The position numbers and the translations under genes are program-made. The notes below the pieces were generated by a model. It made no database searches. It worked only from the letters and a program-made list of their open reading frames with translations, and was not told the origin of the DNA. From the NCBI GenBank assembly GCA_039184335.1, contig JBCDBD010000014.1:1-64000 (forward strand): 64,000 nt of DNA, given 5' to 3'. The stretch comes from JBCDBD01 sp039184335 (GTDB lineage Bacteria; Bacteroidota; Bacteroidia; Flavobacteriales; Flavobacteriaceae). Positions 26,620-38,028 of the stretch are shown one piece after another. Each line of letters begins with the position of its first letter. Position 1 is the stretch's first letter.

Positions 26620-27528
26620 CTAGTAGGCCCACATATCCTGTTCTCGATCCCGAATGGTCTCCTTTATCCTGTTTGCTTCCAACAATTGGAAAAGGGCATT
26701 GTCAAAAATGTAGTCATTGATCTCACGATCACCATGTACATTCTCTTCTTTGTAGATGACCCCATTGAACCTTCGGGCATTCAACAGCATATCAAAAGAT
26801 AGCGGTCTTGCCGAATTACGCTCGTTATAGACCTTGGCCTCATGAAGTATCTGCCTTGCACTGGGGTACCAGACCCAAAACAGTTCAACCTTGTTCTCCC
26901 CGGGATCTATCGATTCATCATCGACGAAGTTCACATCGGGAGCAACCGGGGCAATGCCCAATAACCGATACTTCAATTCTCCCTGGCGCTTATCAAAGTA
27001 CCAGATACCCTTAATGCGATACTCTTCAATATCAGCTGCGGTCAAATCTCTTTTATTGATATACTCTTGCGAAATTTGTTCACCGGCATTCAATTGTTCA
27101 TATCCAAAATCAGTGGTGTCCACTTTGCTAAGGGTTGCGGTCAAATCGTCAAAATTCCGTTTTTCGGTAAAATACGAATCCGTATACACATCGGTCAGTT
27201 TTCCATTCTTGATGTTTTTCATCAACACATGGTACAATGACCTTCTGTCTAGCCCAATACCAATGGTATCGGTCGGATAGTACATTGGAAAATTGACACG
27301 CTCGTCCAAATCAATGATCTCCCATACGGTCTTTGACCAGAGAATGTCCCTATCGTCAACATAACCATATTCCAAGGGCTTGTCATCATCCATCGTTTTT
27401 CGCGCCTCAGACTTTATGCCAATATCTTCGGGCTTCTTGGCATTCAAGATGTTTGCCTGTGCCGCCAGAGAGATGGGTAAAAAGCCCAGCGCTACGATTA
27501 CTAAAACATTTTTCCAATTCATGATCAT
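26620..27528 (-). CDS. gldN: Gliding motility / type IX secretion protein GldN
   Basis: 302 residues. A signal peptide (VLVIVALGFLPISLAAQA) leads into a periplasmic protein with the GldN pattern: DDRDILWSKTVWEIIDLDERVNFPMYYP near the start, KGIWYFDKRQGELKYRLLGIAPVAPD in the middle and FWVWYPSARQILHEAKVYN. In known systems GldN (PorN) forms the periplasmic ring with GldK, linked to the GldLM motor. Order gldK-gldL-gldM-gldN is intact, with 8 bases between gldM stop and this start. Confidence 0.95.
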   Translation of the reverse strand: MIMNWKNVLVIVALGFLPISLAAQANILNAKKPEDIGIKSEARKTMDDDKPLEYGYVDDRDILWSKTVWEIIDLDERVNFPMYYPTDTIGIGLDRRSLYHVLMKNIKNGKLTDVYTDSYFTEKRNFDDLTATLSKVDTTDFGYEQLNAGEQISQEYINKRDLTAADIEEYRIKGIWYFDKRQGELKYRLLGIAPVAPDVNFVDDESIDPGENKVELFWVWYPSARQILHEAKVYNERNSARPLSFDMLLNARRFNGVIYKEENVHGDREINDYIFDNALFQLLEANRIKETIRDREQDMWAY

Positions 27529-27536
27529 ATCTCTTA

Positions 27537-29096
<1,560 letters not shown>

Positions 29097-29156
29097 GTTT
29101 CTAATTGGAATTAATAATTAATTTGATTTGGGTTTGGTCTTAATTAATACCCCAGA

Positions 29157-29807
29157 TTAGTTTTTGCTCATGGCAGATAGCATACCACCGTAAACTCCGT
29201 TCAGAGAAGAAAGGTTAGATGCCAATGATTCCATCTGTTCTTTCAATGCACCTGCATTTTGAACCACTTCCTCATTGATGGAAGCTTGTCGGCTAGCGCT
29301 TTCCAATTGTACTTTGTACAAACTGTTCAACGATTCCATTTGGGCGGCAGCATGTGATAGTTCTTCAGAGTACCTTTTCGTATGCTGGATTGCATCAGTG
29401 GTGGGGGAAATGTTCTTTGCAGCTCCCTCAAAATTTTTGATGCTCTCACCCAAGCTGCTGAACAACTCAGAATCGATATTGGCTTCTTTCAATAAATCAT
29501 CTAATTTTCTAGAAAGAATACCTTCAGCTTCTTTGGCTTGTTTCGCGTCATTCTTGTTTCCTTTTGATTCACTGTTGGCCAATTCAGGATATACCAAAGA
29601 CCAATCATACTCGTCGTCTACGGGTTCAAATGCACTAATAGCAAAGATCAGTGCCTCAGTAATTAGTCCGACCGCGAGAAGAAGTCCTCCGGTAAGTGGT
29701 CCAAATTCCCAGTGAAGGATTTTGAACAGTGCACCGATGATTACTACCGAAGCACCTAGGCCATAGGCCATGTTAAACAGCTTTTTTGTTGATTTTGACT
29801 GTGCCAT
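29157..29807 (-). CDS. gldL: Gliding motility / type IX secretion motor protein GldL
   Basis: 216 residues. Two membrane helices in the first 60 residues (YGLGASVVIIGALFKIL and TGGLLLAVGLITEALIFAISAF) precede a cytoplasmic coiled-coil region. Glu51 within the second helix and Lys29 in the first stand where the proton-path residues of characterised GldL proteins occur (inference by position). It is the stator-like partner of GldM. Confidence 0.95.
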   Translation of the reverse strand: MAQSKSTKKLFNMAYGLGASVVIIGALFKILHWEFGPLTGGLLLAVGLITEALIFAISAFEPVDDEYDWSLVYPELANSESKGNKNDAKQAKEAEGILSRKLDDLLKEANIDSELFSSLGESIKNFEGAAKNISPTTDAIQHTKRYSEELSHAAAQMESLNSLYKVQLESASRQASINEEVVQNAGALKEQMESLASNLSSLNGVYGGMLSAMSKN

Positions 29808-29857
29808 AATTTCAGTTTTAAATTAAGTTTATATAAATAAGTATTTGGTTAAAGGTT

Positions 29858-29865
29858 CAAAAATA
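29858..29865 (-). promoter_or_regulatory. Candidate internal promoter box upstream of gldL
   Basis: Minus strand TATTTTTG matches TAnnTTTG about 50 bases before gldL, in the 71-base gap after gldK. No -33 TTG is evident. It could allow separate expression of gldLMN from gldK. Confidence 0.3.
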
Positions 29866-29878
29866 GTGTTCTCCTTTT

Positions 29879-31252
29879 TTATAAACCGTTGCCCCTTGTC
29901 GAATCTTCTTCACCCATATAATCTTGAACGGTTCTGAAACCAATATAGCTTCTCGCTGAATCTTGGTATTCATAGTCTCGGGTGCTTACTTGTAAAAAGT
30001 AGGCTACATCTTTCCATGAGCCACCCCGTATTACTTTTCTTTCGTTTTGCCCTGAGCCTGCATTGGGGTTCATGGTCGAGACATATTCATACGCTCCGGC
30101 ATCAAAGCTTGAGTTTGTCCACTCCGATACGTTACCTGCCATATTGTACAGGTTGAAATCGTTGGGCTCGTATGATTTGGCCTCTACGGTATACAATGCT
30201 GCATCTGCGGCATAATCGCCTCGCTGCGGCTTGAAATTGGCCATGTAACAGCCAGTATCACTGATCACATATGGACCGCCCCATGGATAGGTGCCTCCTT
30301 CAATACCTCCCCTGGCTGCATATTCCCACTCGGCTTCGGTAGGTAAACGGAACTGGTTCACAAACTGTCTCCCCCTGCTTTTTTGATCGTCATTCTTAAA
30401 TTTGGTCCTCCAATGGCAGAAGGCCTTGGCCTGCTTCCAATTTACACCGACCACTGGGTAGTCACTGTATGCATCGTGCCAGAAGTAATCATTGTGCATG
30501 GGCTCGTTATAAGAATACTCAAAGTCACGGATCCATACCGTGGTATCTGGGTATACTTCCAACTCTTCTTGCTTGATAAAATCACTTCGTTTTCCATTTT
30601 TGGCCCGCGCAGCCGCTTCAATGTCCATCCAGTTGTACTTGTACTTCAATCGGGTCACATCAACGGTTCGTTGTCCATTGTAGGTCTCTTCTTCTGGAAG
30701 ATATAATGAGTCCATGACCTCTGTATAATATTCATCAGGATAATCAGAGGTATCCCAGACCAAATCAATGTCTTGGTTAAGGGCCCTGCCTTCATAGCCT
30801 GTTTCACCCAAACCTGCATAGTTGTCGAGCATGTATCTTTCGTATACCGAAATCCTGGTCGTATCGGTATCCCTAAATGCATACTCCCCTATACCTTCAT
30901 CTTCGGGGCCAAGACCCAGTTCGTCGGCCAAGATGGCCAATTTGGTTCTTGTGATGGAATCTTTTACCCATTCAACAAATTGTCGGTACTCACTGTTCGT
31001 GATTTCTGTATCGTCCATGTAAAACGAACGTACGGTTACCGTTCTTGTTGGGGCATTCAATACTTTTGCCTGATCTTCCTCGGCCTTACCCATGATAAAT
31101 GAGCCCCGCGGAATCAATTCCATTCCATATGGTTTTTCAGGGTACCATTTTTTTCCCTTGACACCAACGAGTTCTCCCTTTGACCTTGATTTTGACCCAC
31201 AACCAGCGAGTAAAAAAGCAAGAGCTATGGATGACAACAATAGCTTTCTCAT
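29879..31252 (-). CDS. gldK: Gliding motility / type IX secretion lipoprotein GldK
   Basis: 457 residues. MRKLLLSSIALAFLLAGC is a lipoprotein signal (Cys18). The body has the formylglycine-generating-enzyme/sulfatase-modifying fold: GMELIPRGSFIMG near 43, YMDDTEITNSEYRQFVEW, RLPTEAEWEYAARGG, NLYNMAGNVSEWT and KVIRGGSWKD with a terminal RSYIGFRTVQ. GldK (PorK) uses this fold structurally in the outer-membrane-attached ring with GldN rather than as an enzyme. First of the gldKLMN genes, 121 bases after the arginase-like gene. Confidence 0.95.
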   Translation of the reverse strand: MRKLLLSSIALAFLLAGCGSKSRSKGELVGVKGKKWYPEKPYGMELIPRGSFIMGKAEEDQAKVLNAPTRTVTVRSFYMDDTEITNSEYRQFVEWVKDSITRTKLAILADELGLGPEDEGIGEYAFRDTDTTRISVYERYMLDNYAGLGETGYEGRALNQDIDLVWDTSDYPDEYYTEVMDSLYLPEEETYNGQRTVDVTRLKYKYNWMDIEAAARAKNGKRSDFIKQEELEVYPDTTVWIRDFEYSYNEPMHNDYFWHDAYSDYPVVGVNWKQAKAFCHWRTKFKNDDQKSRGRQFVNQFRLPTEAEWEYAARGGIEGGTYPWGGPYVISDTGCYMANFKPQRGDYAADAALYTVEAKSYEPNDFNLYNMAGNVSEWTNSSFDAGAYEYVSTMNPNAGSGQNERKVIRGGSWKDVAYFLQVSTRDYEYQDSARSYIGFRTVQDYMGEEDSTRGNGL

Positions 31253-31373
31253 ACTTTAGGTTAAATTATTTCGATTCAGTTCACAAACTGTGCAACACAA
31301 ATTCATTATTCCAATAACAGCTTTTTGGGTAAATTATTGTGCCTTCACAACTTATATTCAAAAAAACCTCATT

Positions 31374-32531
31374 TTATATCAGCCCCTTTTTATAGGCCTT
31401 CAGCCACCTTTCAGGTATGATATGGTTGCAAGCATCCAAATAGTCCTGTTCGGTGCATGGTAATAACGCCACCGAATTTGTTTTAGTATGTTCGGGTAAA
31501 ATTGAGAGCACCTCTACCCACCACCTTTCTGTTACATGGCTCTTGTAGAAAGTGAGTTCTTCGGTATCAGTGGGCACCGTAAATTTTGTAAAGTCATCGT
31601 TTTTCGAATCGGGCAGTTCGGTTATCCTGAAGCTTAAACCTTCAATAAAATACCAGATGATCTGGGCCACAAGCTGGAACGACAATGAAGAGTTCTCCAT
31701 TTCATAGATACCGAACAACCTGACCTTATCACTAATGCCTGCATATCTCGCAATAGCACAAACCTCGCGCCCTGTAAGGCCATTGGGTGAAAAATTCGAT
31801 GAAAGCCCCATTTCGCTGGCCCGAACGGCACGCGCATCTAAACTGACCATATGTGCATTTCTCAACACGGGCTCTGCCAATGCAATATTGGAAGCAATTT
31901 CTCCCAAGCGGTAGGCATCAAAAAAAAGTCGTTCCATCAAATCGACCTCTTCTTGGGCATTGAAATAGCTTTGGTAACCAATATTCGAAAAGTTGTGCAG
32001 GTTATTGGGCTTATCCGTAATGATTTTGCTCATGTAGGAATGGGATGAAATCAGTTCATCATCTTCACCAAAATCAAATCGACTGTCAATGGACACCAAA
32101 TTGACCATATTGACGATGTTGTCAAATGCGCGATACGCAGGAAAAGTAATATCTTGGGTGGCCCCTAAAATAATAGGTATGATATTTTCTTCGAGCAGGC
32201 CCGCAACTATTTCCTTCACCACAAAATAGGTGTCCTCTACCGACTCGCCTTCTTCGATGTCTCCAATATCGATAATGGTCGAATTCCAATTGCCCACCAT
32301 TAAACGGTACAACTGCACACGAATGCCGTCGACGTCGAGCTTTTCTGTTTTTTTTTCAAAAGCATTTCTCGATTCAAGTACGCCAAAAATTGCAACAGTG
32401 GCATTCGCAAAAACGGGCAGTCCCTTTTTGGGGGTATGCTTAAAGATATTCTTTCCTAATGCCTGGGGTGGTAAAAATTCGGCGAATGCCAAGACCTTGT
32501 CCTTGACCGGAACCAAAAAATCGAATGCCAT
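31374..32531 (-). CDS. Arginase/formimidoylglutamase-fold protein with missing metal ligands
   Basis: 385 residues. The ureohydrolase layout is visible but its manganese ligands are degraded. The GGDHS motif is replaced by GATQD (123-127), losing the His; the DAHxD motif reads DSRFD (149-153), losing the His; the SxDxD motif reads SLDARAV (230-236), losing the second Asp. The following SPNGLTGREV resembles the conserved GLTxRE segment, supporting true homology. Three of six ligands are therefore absent, so hydrolysis of guanidino compounds is doubtful, and annotation as formimidoylglutamase would be unsafe. It starts 3 bases after topA ends and lies upstream of gldK, a flavobacterial gene order. 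Confidence 0.78.
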   Translation of the reverse strand: MAFDFLVPVKDKVLAFAEFLPPQALGKNIFKHTPKKGLPVFANATVAIFGVLESRNAFEKKTEKLDVDGIRVQLYRLMVGNWNSTIIDIGDIEEGESVEDTYFVVKEIVAGLLEENIIPIILGATQDITFPAYRAFDNIVNMVNLVSIDSRFDFGEDDELISSHSYMSKIITDKPNNLHNFSNIGYQSYFNAQEEVDLMERLFFDAYRLGEIASNIALAEPVLRNAHMVSLDARAVRASEMGLSSNFSPNGLTGREVCAIARYAGISDKVRLFGIYEMENSSLSFQLVAQIIWYFIEGLSFRITELPDSKNDDFTKFTVPTDTEELTFYKSHVTERWWVEVLSILPEHTKTNSVALLPCTEQDYLDACNHIIPERWLKAYKKGLI

Positions 32532-32534
32532 ATA

Positions 32535-35012
32535 TTACTTTCTAGCCTTTGTTTTTTTATTTGGCGCTTTTTTGTCAAGCAATGTCTTTGCTTCCTCTAG
32601 GGAGATCTTTGACGCATCGACATCTTTGGACAGCTCCACTTTAACCCTTCCCTTTAAGATGTTGTGCCTGCCCCATCTTGCCTTTTCGATACGTATGCCT
32701 TCTTCGGGCCATTCTTGTACCAGCTTTTCGGCCTCTTTGATCTTTTTGGCCTCAATAAGCTCTTTGATGTCTTTTTCAGAAAGATGGTCAAAGTCATATT
32801 TTTTGTTCACGTTGATGAACATCCCATCCCATTTGATAAATGGGCCAAACCTTCCTTTTCCCTTTGTCACATCCTTACCTTCATAAACTGCAATTGGGGC
32901 ATCGGCCTTTTGCTTTGCCTTGATCAATTCAATAGCACGATCTAAATCTACATCAAAGGCACTTTCACCGGGTTCCAAAGAGATAAACTTTTTGCCAAAC
33001 CTGACATAGGGACCATATCGCCCTACATTGGCTTCAATTTCCTCACCTTCATAGACTCCTAATTTTCGGGGCAGCCTAAAAAGGTCCATGGCCTCTTCAA
33101 AGGTAATGGTGGTAATGGACTGTTCGGGCAACAAACTGGCAAACAAAGGTTTTTCATCTTCATCGACAGTACCTATCTGCACCATGGGACCAAAACGACC
33201 CAACCTAGCAGCAACCTGTCTTCCCGTTTTTGGGTCAGTACCCAACACGCGCTCTCCACTGGCCCGTTCTGCATTTTCCTCGACATCCAAAACATTGGGG
33301 TGGAAATCTTTGTAAAACTCACGCATTACCTTTTGCCAATCTTCATCACCTGTGGCAATTTCGTCAAAGTCCTCTTCAACCTTAGCGGTAAAATTGTAAT
33401 CTAAGATATTGGTAAAGTGGTCGACCAAAAAATCATTGACAATCATCCCGATATCCGTGGGGACCAACTTGCCTTTTTCTGAACCGATGGTTTCAGAAAG
33501 CAAATTTTCTTCTATCACCCCTGAGCTTAAAACCAATTGAAGGTATTTTCGTTCAAGTCCTTCAACCGTTCCTTTTTCCACATAACCCCGGTTCTGAATG
33601 GTTGAAATCGTAGGAGCGTATGTTGACGGTCTTCCGATACCCAATTCTTCCAATTTCTTTACCAATGAAGCCTCGGTATAGCGATAGGGGGGCCTTGAGA
33701 ACCGCTCTGTGGCGGTCATCAAAACATTGGACAACCGATCACCTATCTGCATCGCAGGCAGCATGCCCTCTTGTTCTTCCGTTTTATCTTCATCATCGAC
33801 CCCTTCTAAATATACTTTTAAGAACCCATCAAATTTTACCACTTCTCCGCTCGCGCTGAATTCTTCACCATGCGTGCTTGCCTTAATCTTGACGTTGGTA
33901 CGCTCTAATTGTGCATCGCTCATTTGCGATGCCAAAGTGCGCTTCCAAATCAATTCGTACAATTTTGCCTGGTCTCTTTCCAAAGATGGCGATTGTAGTT
34001 TCATATCGGTAGGGCGTACGGCCTCATGTGCTTCTTGCGCCCCTTTCGATTTACCGGTATAATTTCTCACCTTACTGTACTCTTCACCATAGTTCTCTAC
34101 AATGGCATTTTTAGCGGCATTCAATGCTTCATTGGAAAGGTTGACACTATCAGTTCTCATATAGGTAATCAAACCAGCCTCATAGAGCCGTTGTGCCACT
34201 TGCATGGTACGACCCACGGAAAAGTATAGTTTTCTAGCTGCTTCTTGTTGCAATGTCGATGTCGTAAACGGTGGTGCTGGAGACTTTTTAGCAGGTTTTT
34301 TGGCGAGGTTTGCCACAGAGAAATCAGCCCCTATATGTTGCCTTAAGAATAGTTCTGCCTGCTCCCTTATCGGAAACGTTTTGTTCAATTTTGCAGAAAA
34401 TACGCTTCCTTGCCCTGTCTTGAATTCTGCACGTATCTTAAACGAGCGTTCAGCGACAAACTTTTCGATTTCACGTTCTCTCTCAACAATCAAACGTACC
34501 GCGACAGATTGCACCCTGCCCGCCGAAAGCCCTGGCTTGATTTTTTTCCAGAGCACTGGTGAGAGTTCATAACCCACCAATCGATCCAAGACCCTTCTGG
34601 CCTGTTGGGCATTTACCAAATTATAATTGATTTCCCTAGGACTTTCTATCGCTTTTTGGATAGCTGCCTTGGTAATCGAGTTGAAAACAATTCTTTTGAT
34701 CTTTTTTTCATCCAGTTTCAGCTCTTCTGCCAAATGCCAGGAAATGGCTTCCCCTTCACGATCTTCATCACTCGCAAGCCATATCGTATCCGCTTTTTTT
34801 GCCAAATCCCTCAACTTTTTGACCAAAGCTTTCTTGTCTTTATCAACGATGTATTTGGGTGCAAACCCATTATCCACATCGACACCCAATTCTTTTGAAG
34901 GCAAATCAGCGATGTGGCCAAAACTTGATTCCACTTGGTAATCTTTTCCTAAAAAACGTTCGATGGTCTTTGCTTTTGCCGGAGACTCTACAATGACTAA
35001 ATTCTTTGGCAT
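32535..35012 (-). CDS. topA: DNA topoisomerase I (type IA)
   Basis: 825 residues. The Toprim domain carries Glu9 in IVESPAKAKTIE and the acidic DEDREGE at 82-88; the catalytic Tyr is Tyr284 in LITYMRTDS. After the topoisomerase core (to about 590) there are C-terminal glycine/aromatic repeats (KLGVYEGEEIEANVGRYGPYVRFG, GRFGPFIKWDG) that replace zinc fingers in many Bacteroidota TopA proteins, ending in a lysine-rich tail. It relaxes negative supercoils. A TACTTTTG promoter box lies 20 bases upstream, and the arginase-like gene is on the same message. Confidence 0.97.
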   Translation of the reverse strand: MPKNLVIVESPAKAKTIERFLGKDYQVESSFGHIADLPSKELGVDVDNGFAPKYIVDKDKKALVKKLRDLAKKADTIWLASDEDREGEAISWHLAEELKLDEKKIKRIVFNSITKAAIQKAIESPREINYNLVNAQQARRVLDRLVGYELSPVLWKKIKPGLSAGRVQSVAVRLIVEREREIEKFVAERSFKIRAEFKTGQGSVFSAKLNKTFPIREQAELFLRQHIGADFSVANLAKKPAKKSPAPPFTTSTLQQEAARKLYFSVGRTMQVAQRLYEAGLITYMRTDSVNLSNEALNAAKNAIVENYGEEYSKVRNYTGKSKGAQEAHEAVRPTDMKLQSPSLERDQAKLYELIWKRTLASQMSDAQLERTNVKIKASTHGEEFSASGEVVKFDGFLKVYLEGVDDEDKTEEQEGMLPAMQIGDRLSNVLMTATERFSRPPYRYTEASLVKKLEELGIGRPSTYAPTISTIQNRGYVEKGTVEGLERKYLQLVLSSGVIEENLLSETIGSEKGKLVPTDIGMIVNDFLVDHFTNILDYNFTAKVEEDFDEIATGDEDWQKVMREFYKDFHPNVLDVEENAERASGERVLGTDPKTGRQVAARLGRFGPMVQIGTVDEDEKPLFASLLPEQSITTITFEEAMDLFRLPRKLGVYEGEEIEANVGRYGPYVRFGKKFISLEPGESAFDVDLDRAIELIKAKQKADAPIAVYEGKDVTKGKGRFGPFIKWDGMFINVNKKYDFDHLSEKDIKELIEAKKIKEAEKLVQEWPEEGIRIEKARWGRHNILKGRVKVELSKDVDASKISLEEAKTLLDKKAPNKKTKARK

Positions 35013-35031
35013 GAAATCGATTTTGAGGTAA

Positions 35032-35039
35032 CAAAAGTA
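35032..35039 (-). promoter_or_regulatory. Candidate -7 promoter box of topA
   Basis: Minus strand TACTTTTG is a full TAnnTTTG match, ending 20 bases before the topA ATG. The -33 region has no clear TTG. Confidence 0.45.
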
Positions 35040-35081
35040 TATGAATTTTTTTATTGTCGATTTTGCTTGCCTCCAGTATCA

Positions 35082-35111
35082 AAAAAAATGCCCCACGTGA
35101 ATGGGGCATTT
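35082..35111 (-). terminator. Terminator of the LVIVD lipoprotein gene
   Basis: On the minus strand AAATGCCCCA pairs with TGGGGCATTT across a short loop and is followed by a run of T, about 20 bases beyond the stop at 35132. Confidence 0.85.
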
Positions 35112-35131
35112 CATTGCATAACCACACTGCC

Positions 35132-36409
35132 TCAATTCAGCTGAAATTCACTGATTTGCCTAATACCATCCACTAAGTACTCATATTGGTAAAGTATTCC
35201 ATCACCTACCATAAGTAAATTGTCCTTTAAGGGTATTACATCAAACGTAACGATATCTTTAAAATGATCTAATACCTCAATGTTCGGAGCGGCCGATTTA
35301 TCATACACTTTTAAACCAGAAGACCCATCACAGATAAAGAGCTTATCACCTTTGATGCCCAGACCATAAGGTTCATCCATAGGGTAAATGACTTCCAGTT
35401 TGGGCATGGTTATCGTTGAAATATCTATGATATAAAGCCCACTTTCTGTCGCACCACAAAAATTGCCCCCACGCAGGGTAACATATACATGACTGTCATC
35501 TACGACCACGGGGTCGCATGCGGTGCCGTGTTGAAATTCAGCTACATAGGTTGGTGTGGACGGAGCGGTGATATCATAGATATACATTCCCTGCATGCTG
35601 CCCAAAAATAAATGTGCACCCCTATTGAATATGGTCTCTATATCAAAACCAACGAAAACATCTTCCAAATCCTTGGGGCTTTCCAAATCTGAAATGTCAA
35701 AAACATTGATGTTATGGCTGTCAACCACATAAAGATGATCGTCAACAATTTTAAAACGTGCCAAAGAACCCCCTTGGCCCACATCACCACTGTTTTCAAA
35801 AGACCCCGCATCATTAATGGTAGCCAAATCATCCCAAGCGTCATATTGGGGTACTGCCCTTCTTTCTTCAACTACCTCCCAACCCAACAACACCTCATTT
35901 TCAAAGTCGATCTCATCAAAATCATAAATGTCTGCCTGTGGCCAGGCAATATCGGTAACCCCAAAGCCAAACCAAAAATTTTCAGGAAAGACCCCTTCAA
36001 GCCAGTCCACTATTTTTACATCAGAAATATCAGCGATATCCAAGACCACCAAATCTGCCAAACTATCGGCATACAGGTAATCGTCCTTGATGGAAATATC
36101 GACATTGCCCGCAATCTTGATAAAGGATATTTTCTCTGGGGATTCAGGATTGCTGTTATCAATAACGTGTACGCCCCTATTCTTATCATTCACAAAGACA
36201 TAGTCTTTGTAAGCGTACATTTTTCCTGACTCAATGATTGGCGTCGAATCAACGACCTGTACACTGGTCTCTCGATATTCATCTTTCGAAACTGTCAATG
36301 GTTTTGCCACTAAAAAGTTGGCAAACACTACATCGGCATTATCATCATCTTCGCAGGAAAATAACATGAGAATGCAGCTGAATGTGATAAAAAAGCCTTT
36401 TGATTTCAT
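35132..36409 (-). CDS. LVIVD-repeat surface lipoprotein
   Basis: 425 residues. MKSKGFFITFSCILMLFSC is a lipoprotein signal with Cys19 followed by acidic residues (EDDDNAD). The body is built of LVIVD-type repeats, for example GVHVIDNSNPESPEKISFIKI, LVVLDIADISDVKIVDWL, INVFDISDLESPKDL, MYIYDITAPSTPTYVAEF and LYIIDISTITMPKLEVIYP, which should form a beta-propeller. No catalytic motif. Probably exposed at the outer membrane; function unknown. It is a single gene, divergent from miaB. Confidence 0.85.
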   Translation of the reverse strand: MKSKGFFITFSCILMLFSCEDDDNADVVFANFLVAKPLTVSKDEYRETSVQVVDSTPIIESGKMYAYKDYVFVNDKNRGVHVIDNSNPESPEKISFIKIAGNVDISIKDDYLYADSLADLVVLDIADISDVKIVDWLEGVFPENFWFGFGVTDIAWPQADIYDFDEIDFENEVLLGWEVVEERRAVPQYDAWDDLATINDAGSFENSGDVGQGGSLARFKIVDDHLYVVDSHNINVFDISDLESPKDLEDVFVGFDIETIFNRGAHLFLGSMQGMYIYDITAPSTPTYVAEFQHGTACDPVVVDDSHVYVTLRGGNFCGATESGLYIIDISTITMPKLEVIYPMDEPYGLGIKGDKLFICDGSSGLKVYDKSAAPNIEVLDHFKDIVTFDVIPLKDNLLMVGDGILYQYEYLVDGIRQISEFQLN

Positions 36410-36501
36410 AGTTGTTTAATTTTTTTGGATAGAATTTGCCATTAAGATGGTAATCGTTAAACAAAGTTGCGCTTAATCACAAATTAAAATAACCTGTCAA
36501 A

Positions 36502-36533
36502 TTGTCACTATTATGGATTATGCATTATCTTTG
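36502..36533 (+). promoter_or_regulatory. Promoter of the miaB operon (Bacteroidota type)
   Basis: TTG at 36502-36504 and TATCTTTG at 36526-36533 are 21 bases apart, matching the -33/-7 consensus TTG...TAnnTTTG. The -7 box ends 16 bases before the chosen miaB ATG. Confidence 0.65.
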
Positions 36534-36549
36534 CTCCCCTTATCAACAT

Positions 36550-38019
36550 ATGATGAACCACAATCAAGGTATCGAAAAGGTAATCGATGAGACCGTTCAG
36601 GGAACGACACTGAAGTTGGAAAAAAACAATAAGAATACCCGAAAGCTGTATATAGAGAGCTATGGGTGCCAAATGAATTTTTCTGACAGTGAAATTGTCG
36701 CCTCTATATTGGCAAACGAAGGTTTTAATACCACGCAAGAATTAAGCGAAGCTGATCTGGTATTGGTCAACACCTGTTCTATAAGGGAAAAGGCAGAAAT
36801 CACTGTTCGAAAGCGATTGGAAAAATTCAATGCGGTCAAAAAGACCAACCCACACATGAAGGTCGGTGTCTTGGGCTGTATGGCCGAACGCTTGAAAAGC
36901 AAGTTCTTGGAAGAGGAAAAAATTGTGGACATGGTTGTTGGCCCTGATGCCTACAAAGACCTACCGAACCTGATCCAAGAAATTGATGAAGGAAGAAATG
37001 CGGTCAATGTCATCTTATCCAAAGAGGAAACGTACGGTGATATCGCCCCGGTACGATTGAACTCCAATGGGGTCACTGCTTTTGTATCTATCACCAGGGG
37101 ATGCGACAACATGTGCACCTTTTGTGTTGTCCCCTTTACCCGTGGCCGTGAACGCAGTCGAAATCCGTTATCCATCATTGAAGAGGTCAATGACCTATGT
37201 AAAAAGGGGTTTAAGGAAATTACCCTTTTGGGGCAGAATGTCGATAGCTACCTATGGTATGGTGGTGGTCTTAAAAAAGATTTTGAAAAAGCTTCTGACA
37301 TACAAAAAGCCACTGCGGTCAATTTTGCCAAGTTGTTGGAAATGGTCGCCCGTGAACAACCCAAGATGCGTATTCGGTTCTCGACCTCAAACCCCCAGGA
37401 TATGACCTTGGATGTTATCGAGACCATGGCCAAATTTGAAAACATATGCAACTACATACACCTACCTGTTCAAAGTGGCAGTAATCGAATCTTAAAGGCC
37501 ATGAACCGATTGCACACACGTGAGGAATACTTTGAGTTGATCGACAACATTCGTAAGATAATTCCAGATTGCGCCATCAGCCAAGACATGATCGCAGGCT
37601 TTCCAAACGAAAGTGAAGAAGACCATCAAGACACCCTGTCACTGATGGAGTATGTGAAATACGATTTTGGCTTTATGTTTGCCTATTCAGAACGCCCGGG
37701 GACCTTGGCCGCCAGAAAATTGGAAGATAATGTGCCAGAGAGAACCAAAAAAAGAAGACTCCGCGAGATCATCGCATTGCAACAACAACATGGCCTTTAT
37801 AGAACAAAACAGCATATCGGCAAAATAGAAGAGGTATTGATCGAGGGCACTTCTAAAAAATCTGATGCCCACTGGATGGGACGTAATTCACAAAACACGG
37901 TTGTGGTATTCCCAAAAGAACAGTACAGTATCGGTAATTTTGTCAATGTAAGCATACATGACTGTACTTCAGCTACCTTGATTGGCGAAGCAGTAGGACT
38001 CTCAATAAACAATTCATAG
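36550..38019 (+). CDS. miaB: tRNA-2-methylthio-N6-isopentenyladenosine synthase MiaB
   Basis: 489 residues from the ATG at 36550 (a second ATG follows at once); a longer in-frame start at 36502 falls on the promoter. The N-terminal MTTase domain has its cluster cysteines in GCQMNFSD, NTCSIRE and LGCMAER; the radical-SAM motif CDNMCTFC (C-x3-C-x2-C) is followed by VVPFTRGRERSR; a TRAM domain occupies the last 70 residues (GKIEEVLIEGTSKKS). It methylthiolates i6A37 in tRNAs reading UNN codons. It begins an operon with the sigma-54 activator, lptE and secG. Confidence 0.97.
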   Translation: MMNHNQGIEKVIDETVQGTTLKLEKNNKNTRKLYIESYGCQMNFSDSEIVASILANEGFNTTQELSEADLVLVNTCSIREKAEITVRKRLEKFNAVKKTNPHMKVGVLGCMAERLKSKFLEEEKIVDMVVGPDAYKDLPNLIQEIDEGRNAVNVILSKEETYGDIAPVRLNSNGVTAFVSITRGCDNMCTFCVVPFTRGRERSRNPLSIIEEVNDLCKKGFKEITLLGQNVDSYLWYGGGLKKDFEKASDIQKATAVNFAKLLEMVAREQPKMRIRFSTSNPQDMTLDVIETMAKFENICNYIHLPVQSGSNRILKAMNRLHTREEYFELIDNIRKIIPDCAISQDMIAGFPNESEEDHQDTLSLMEYVKYDFGFMFAYSERPGTLAARKLEDNVPERTKKRRLREIIALQQQHGLYRTKQHIGKIEEVLIEGTSKKSDAHWMGRNSQNTVVVFPKEQYSIGNFVNVSIHDCTSATLIGEAVGLSINNS

Positions 38020-38028
38020 ACCACACCA

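Noticed and set aside
36502..36549. Upstream extension of miaB
   Set aside because: The candidate start coincides with the -33 TTG of a good promoter, so it would not be transcribed.
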